64,000 nt of DNA from Amorphochlora amoebiformis (lineage: Eukaryota > Cercozoa > Chlorarachniophyceae): positions 124,001 to 188,000 of the forward strand of contig BAAHQB010000275.1 in NCBI GenBank assembly GCA_054601695.1. Direction: 5' to 3'. The position numbers and the translations under genes were made by a program. Positions 60,784 to 64,000 of the stretch are shown here, one piece after another. How positions within the stretch are numbered: position 1 is the stretch's first letter; every line of letters starts with the position of its first letter. The notes below the pieces were generated by a model. The model had not been told where the DNA came from, did not search any database, and worked only from the letters and a program-made list of their open reading frames with translations.

Positions 60784-61268
60784 GAAGAGGACCGAAATAC
60801 CTCCCGAACCCCCTAGACAATCTTAAAATTCCTCTCATTTTGTCCATTAGCCCTATTTTTTTTTTTTCTGCTCTTTGGTGTTTAATAGTTCCTCTTTTTT
60901 TCTTTTTTCCTCCTCTTGTTAAGCGATAAAGACTGATTTTTCTTTTCTCTTATTGGCCTCAAAAGAACCAGAAAGCCCTCTCTGAGTTCAAACCCCGACA
61001 TCCTCACACATCCCCCATCTGGCTTAACTCGAAGGGGCTATGTTTTTCTCCAAACCCAAACCCTAGCCATATCTAAGAATCCATATCCTAGAACCCTGAT
61101 TTTTGGGCTGGATTTGGGGAGACAGACAGATATTTAGAAGAGGGGGGGGTGAGTCTCCTTGTTGCCTGGTATCACACATTGTAGAAAAAAAGAAAAATCC
61201 TTACACAGTCTGAGCGGTATGTGCTCTGAGACATAGTTTACATATGTTACACAGACACATAAGTATGT

Positions 61269-61300
<32 letters not shown>

Positions 61301-63148
61301 TATTCAGTGCATATGTATATGTGTTGTGTATCTTTTGTTTTTCGTTTATTTTTCATGTTTTTTTCTCCTCCTGCTTCTCTCTTACATTAACGATAAAAGG
61401 GATAGAACGAAAAGGAAAACTAGAATAAAAAACCATTGGAAAGACTTAAATTATTATTCTTGTGTCTCCTCATCTTATCTTTTCTTTCACGTAGTATCCC
61501 AGTACCGGAGGACTTCTAAAAAAAATTTTCTCTCTCCCTTTTGACTCTTCTCTTGTTTCGATTGTTGCGTGTTTCTTCTTCGTAGTTAGCAAGGAGTCTA
61601 TCGCGCTTTAATACCCTGTTAAAAACTCCAAGATAAATATAAAGAAAATCAAAGAGGGAAAAAAAAAAACAGACAGAGACTGAGACTGAAATTATAAAGA
61701 AAAATCTGACATTTCGAAGACTCATGGCCACAACCACTGGCCTAAGTTCGTACCCTTCTGTTAATCTCCCTCTCGCTCACCTGGGAAAGATGAGGCACAA
61801 CGGAGGGGGAAGGGGGGGGGTCTATGTATCTCGATTTTCGACTCTGTTCTGACCCGTACAACTATACATACAAACATTTCCGTCTCTCTTTGTGTGAGAT
61901 GCGAGTTCATTTTTGTAAGGGATTGTAGCATGTTACTCGCATTTTCCATTTCGAGCTGTAATCACCCGTCCGAATACTCATATAATAGATCTTTTTTTTT
62001 TTTAATTTTTTCAACATTGAGGTTGGACAAGAAGTTTGTGCTTGAAGGAAATGTGTTTTCCGTGTTTTCTACTCGACATAGAGTAAATATGTATACAAAT
62101 TATACAATTAATACATCTTTATGTGTACTTCATTTTTATGTATGCATCCAGATATGGATGTATGTATATATTTTTATACACATATATATATATACATATA
62201 TATATATATAGATTATTAAATCTTCAACTATCAATCACTTTGATTTCTTTTGTCACAATAAACAAGAAACAACAAACAAGGATAAATACACTACTCTTCT
62301 TCCTTTTTTTCCTCCATAGACCAGACCGAAAAAATAAAAAATAAAAAATATAAAAAGATTTCAAAAAAAAAAAAGAAAAGAAAAAAAAAACCATATTTGG
62401 ACTAGGGAACAGTAGTGCATTCCAAATCCAATACTTTCTTTTTTTTTTTGTAATACTTCCATTTTTTTTCTCTCTTGGTTGATCTCTCTTATGTCCCATT
62501 ACCACATTTATAACTTACATGCATCAAAAGAGAGAAGAGTAATCCTAGCCATAGGAAGTAAATTAGAGTAAAACCCAATCAATCTCTAGAATTCAATTCT
62601 CTTTTTTTAACCAGCCTAGCCTACCAATTTTAACTCACGCAGCATGCAGTATTAAGAAGATTGTTCATTGATGAAAGGTTTAGAGTAGTCAACCTTGCGT
62701 GTGGCCATATAACATATCATACGGTAGCGCTGAGTACGCGGCCAAACTAGACTAATTTGAACTCATTAACAATACTATCATTATATTGAAATTATCTAAT
62801 AACTGTATTATATCTAGTATACGTATGTGTATACTGGATATATATAACATAGACTGAAACAATTAGTCGCAAACGTAGTGGAAGTAAACGATAGAAACCT
62901 ATCTAGAGACTTCAGCTATGAAGTCCAGGTACTCTAGCTGGCTAGTCTAGGTACTAGAGGTAGTATACCTTTTATCTAGTTATACACTACACATAATAGA
63001 TAAGGTAGCACTGCTAGACTGGTGCTAATGCTAGTAAAAAATACAACTGTAGTAATAGTAATATTACTAATATATCCTAGATATCACTTTGGCACGGTAT
63101 GATCGGTCTAGTCGGTATCTAGAAAGTGTAACAAGTTTAACAGACACT
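60784..63148. other. 2.4-kb convergent spacer with poly-T/poly-A runs and a CTAG-rich patch
   Basis: Between the stop of the mini-exon gene and the stop of the right-edge minus gene. 60840-62640 is unlike the rest of the window: few TA arrays, many T8-T11 and A8-A12 runs, pyrimidine-rich strings. Short open frames on both strands look non-coding. 62780-63130 is rich in CTAG and ACTAG, as in the other gene-end spacers. No gene supported. Confidence 0.65.
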
Positions 63149-63281
63149 CTAAGTAGGATCATTTATCATCTGATCTAAGTCGTCTTGGGTACGATTGCTT
63201 CCCATGACCAGCTCGCGCTCGTGTGGAGCTAAACCCTTCCAGTAATCCTTCGCCATCTTATCCCAGTCGTCTAGTAATCCA
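63149..63281 (-). CDS. Last exon of an unidentified minus-strand gene (partial)
   Basis: Read on the minus strand from acceptor ACCCCAG (63282-63288) to the TAG stop at 63149-63151. It encodes about 44 residues beginning GLLDDWDKMAKDYWKGL and continuing with APHERELVMGSN, then an Asp-rich end. Codon use and the clean acceptor suggest a real C-terminal exon. Upstream exons lie beyond the CG array and the window edge. I do not recognise the family. Confidence 0.6.
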
Positions 63282-63307
63282 CTGGGGTAATATATACATA
63301 TATATCT

Positions 63308-63339
<32 letters not shown>

Positions 63340-63564
63340 GTATGTTACGATGTCTTTTGACATAAAAATCTATGTATTTCTATATATATATATATATATT
63401 ATATATATATGTATATATATATATATATATATTATATGTATTTGTCTGTATGTATGTTGTAGTGTATATATGGTTTTATGTATGTATGTTTGTATATATA
63501 TATATATATTATATATATATATATATATATGTATACAATATATATATATATATATATATATATA
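63282..63564. repeat. TA-array intron preceding the CG array
   Basis: TA and TG repeat belonging to the intron of the right-edge minus gene. It abuts the CG array without spacer. Confidence 0.75.
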
Positions 63565-63914
63565 GGGCGCGCGCGCGCGCGCGCGCGCGCGCGCGCGCGC
63601 GCGCGCGCGCGCGCGCGCGCGCGCGCGCGCGCGCGCGCGCGCGCGAGTGCGAGCGCGCGAGCGCGAGCGCGAGCGCGCGAGCGAGCGCGCGCGCGCGCGC
63701 GCGCGCGCGCGCGCGCGCGCGCGCGCGGCGCGCGCGCGCGCGCGCGCGCGCGCGCGCGCGCGCGCGCGCGCGCGCGCGCGCGCGCGCGCGCGCGCGCGCG
63801 CGCGCGCGCGCGCGCGCGCGCGCGCGCGCGCGCGCGCGCGCGCGCGCGCGCGCGCGCGCGCGCGCGCGCGCGCGCGCGCGCGCGCGCGCGCGCGCGCGCG
63901 CGCGCGCGCGGGGG
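63565..63914. repeat. ~350-bp alternating CG array
   Basis: (GC)n/(CG)n, nearly pure, with a short GA-containing interruption (GAGTGCGAGC and similar, about 63646-63685) and one phase slip near 63727. It sits between TA arrays. It should readily adopt Z-DNA and offers well over a hundred consecutive CpG sites. Arg-Ala reading frames across it are artefacts. Confidence 0.93.
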
Positions 63915-64000
63915 CTATATATATATATATATATATATTAATATACTTATATGTCCTATTGAATATATGATTATCGTCTAGACTTTGCGTACAGAATTGT

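Noticed and set aside
60980-61010. Minus-strand GGTTTGAACTC resembling the T-arm of a tRNA
   Set aside because: I could not find matching acceptor, D and anticodon stems around it.
63372-63981. Long Arg-Ala frames
   Set aside because: Artefacts of the alternating CG array, open in all frames.

Overview
This is nuclear DNA of a eukaryote. Every recognisable gene is broken into small exons with GT-AG introns and conserved phase, there is a Ty1/copia LTR retrotransposon, and the recognisable products (Beclin-1/ATG6, a nuclear isochorismate synthase, a possible TRAPPC10-like protein) are eukaryotic. A nuclear isochorismate synthase with a hydrophobic N-terminal signal and a basic presequence suggests a photosynthetic protist or alga that makes phylloquinone or menaquinone, possibly with a complex plastid. 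I cannot name the species. Unspliced reading frames here are mostly artefacts: TA arrays read as Tyr-Ile repeats, GA arrays as Arg-Glu or Leu-Ser, and CG arrays as Arg-Ala. I therefore rebuilt the genes by hand, joining exons by splice sites, phase and family similarity. All complete models come out as a multiple of three.

Layout, left to right: (1) minus-strand exons at 796-1105 and a 7-exon minus gene at 2159-3208 (possible TRAPPC10/Trs130 N-terminus), with a solo LTR at 1315-1550. (2) A divergent plus gene at 3435-24854, about 37 exons and about 1,027 aa, coiled coil with repeated short aromatic motifs. A full-length copia element sits in one of its introns at 16995-20908. (3) A small secreted Cys-rich protein on minus (25960-26645), divergent from a 1,270-aa coiled-coil gene on plus (26850-32353). 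(4) Isochorismate synthase on minus, 14 exons over 33265-44425. Its introns hold a GA array, a telomere-type repeat array, a 13-bp minisatellite and a partial exon duplication. (5) Beclin-1/ATG6 on plus, 44509-48612, with its start codon only 83 bp from that of the synthase. (6) A plus gene of about 33 mini-exons for a Ser/Arg/Lys-rich protein of about 616 aa (49616-60783). (7) The last exon of another minus gene at 63149-63281, whose upstream intron holds a roughly 350-bp CG-dinucleotide array.

Two architectural rules appear. Genes are compact at their 5' ends: three divergent pairs share start-to-start spacers of 83-226 bp. They are bloated inside: introns are filled with self-complementary TA arrays and occasional G, GA, CG, TG or telomere-type arrays, while exons (often 27-100 nt) stay clean. 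CTAG-rich spacers lie at the 3' ends of genes. Both LTR insertions landed in TA tracts. The copia element keeps an open gag-pol frame and identical LTRs but has lost the integrase core in frame. It is the most interesting single object here, followed by the 83-G run abutting a splice acceptor and the inverted telomere-type array inside the synthase gene.
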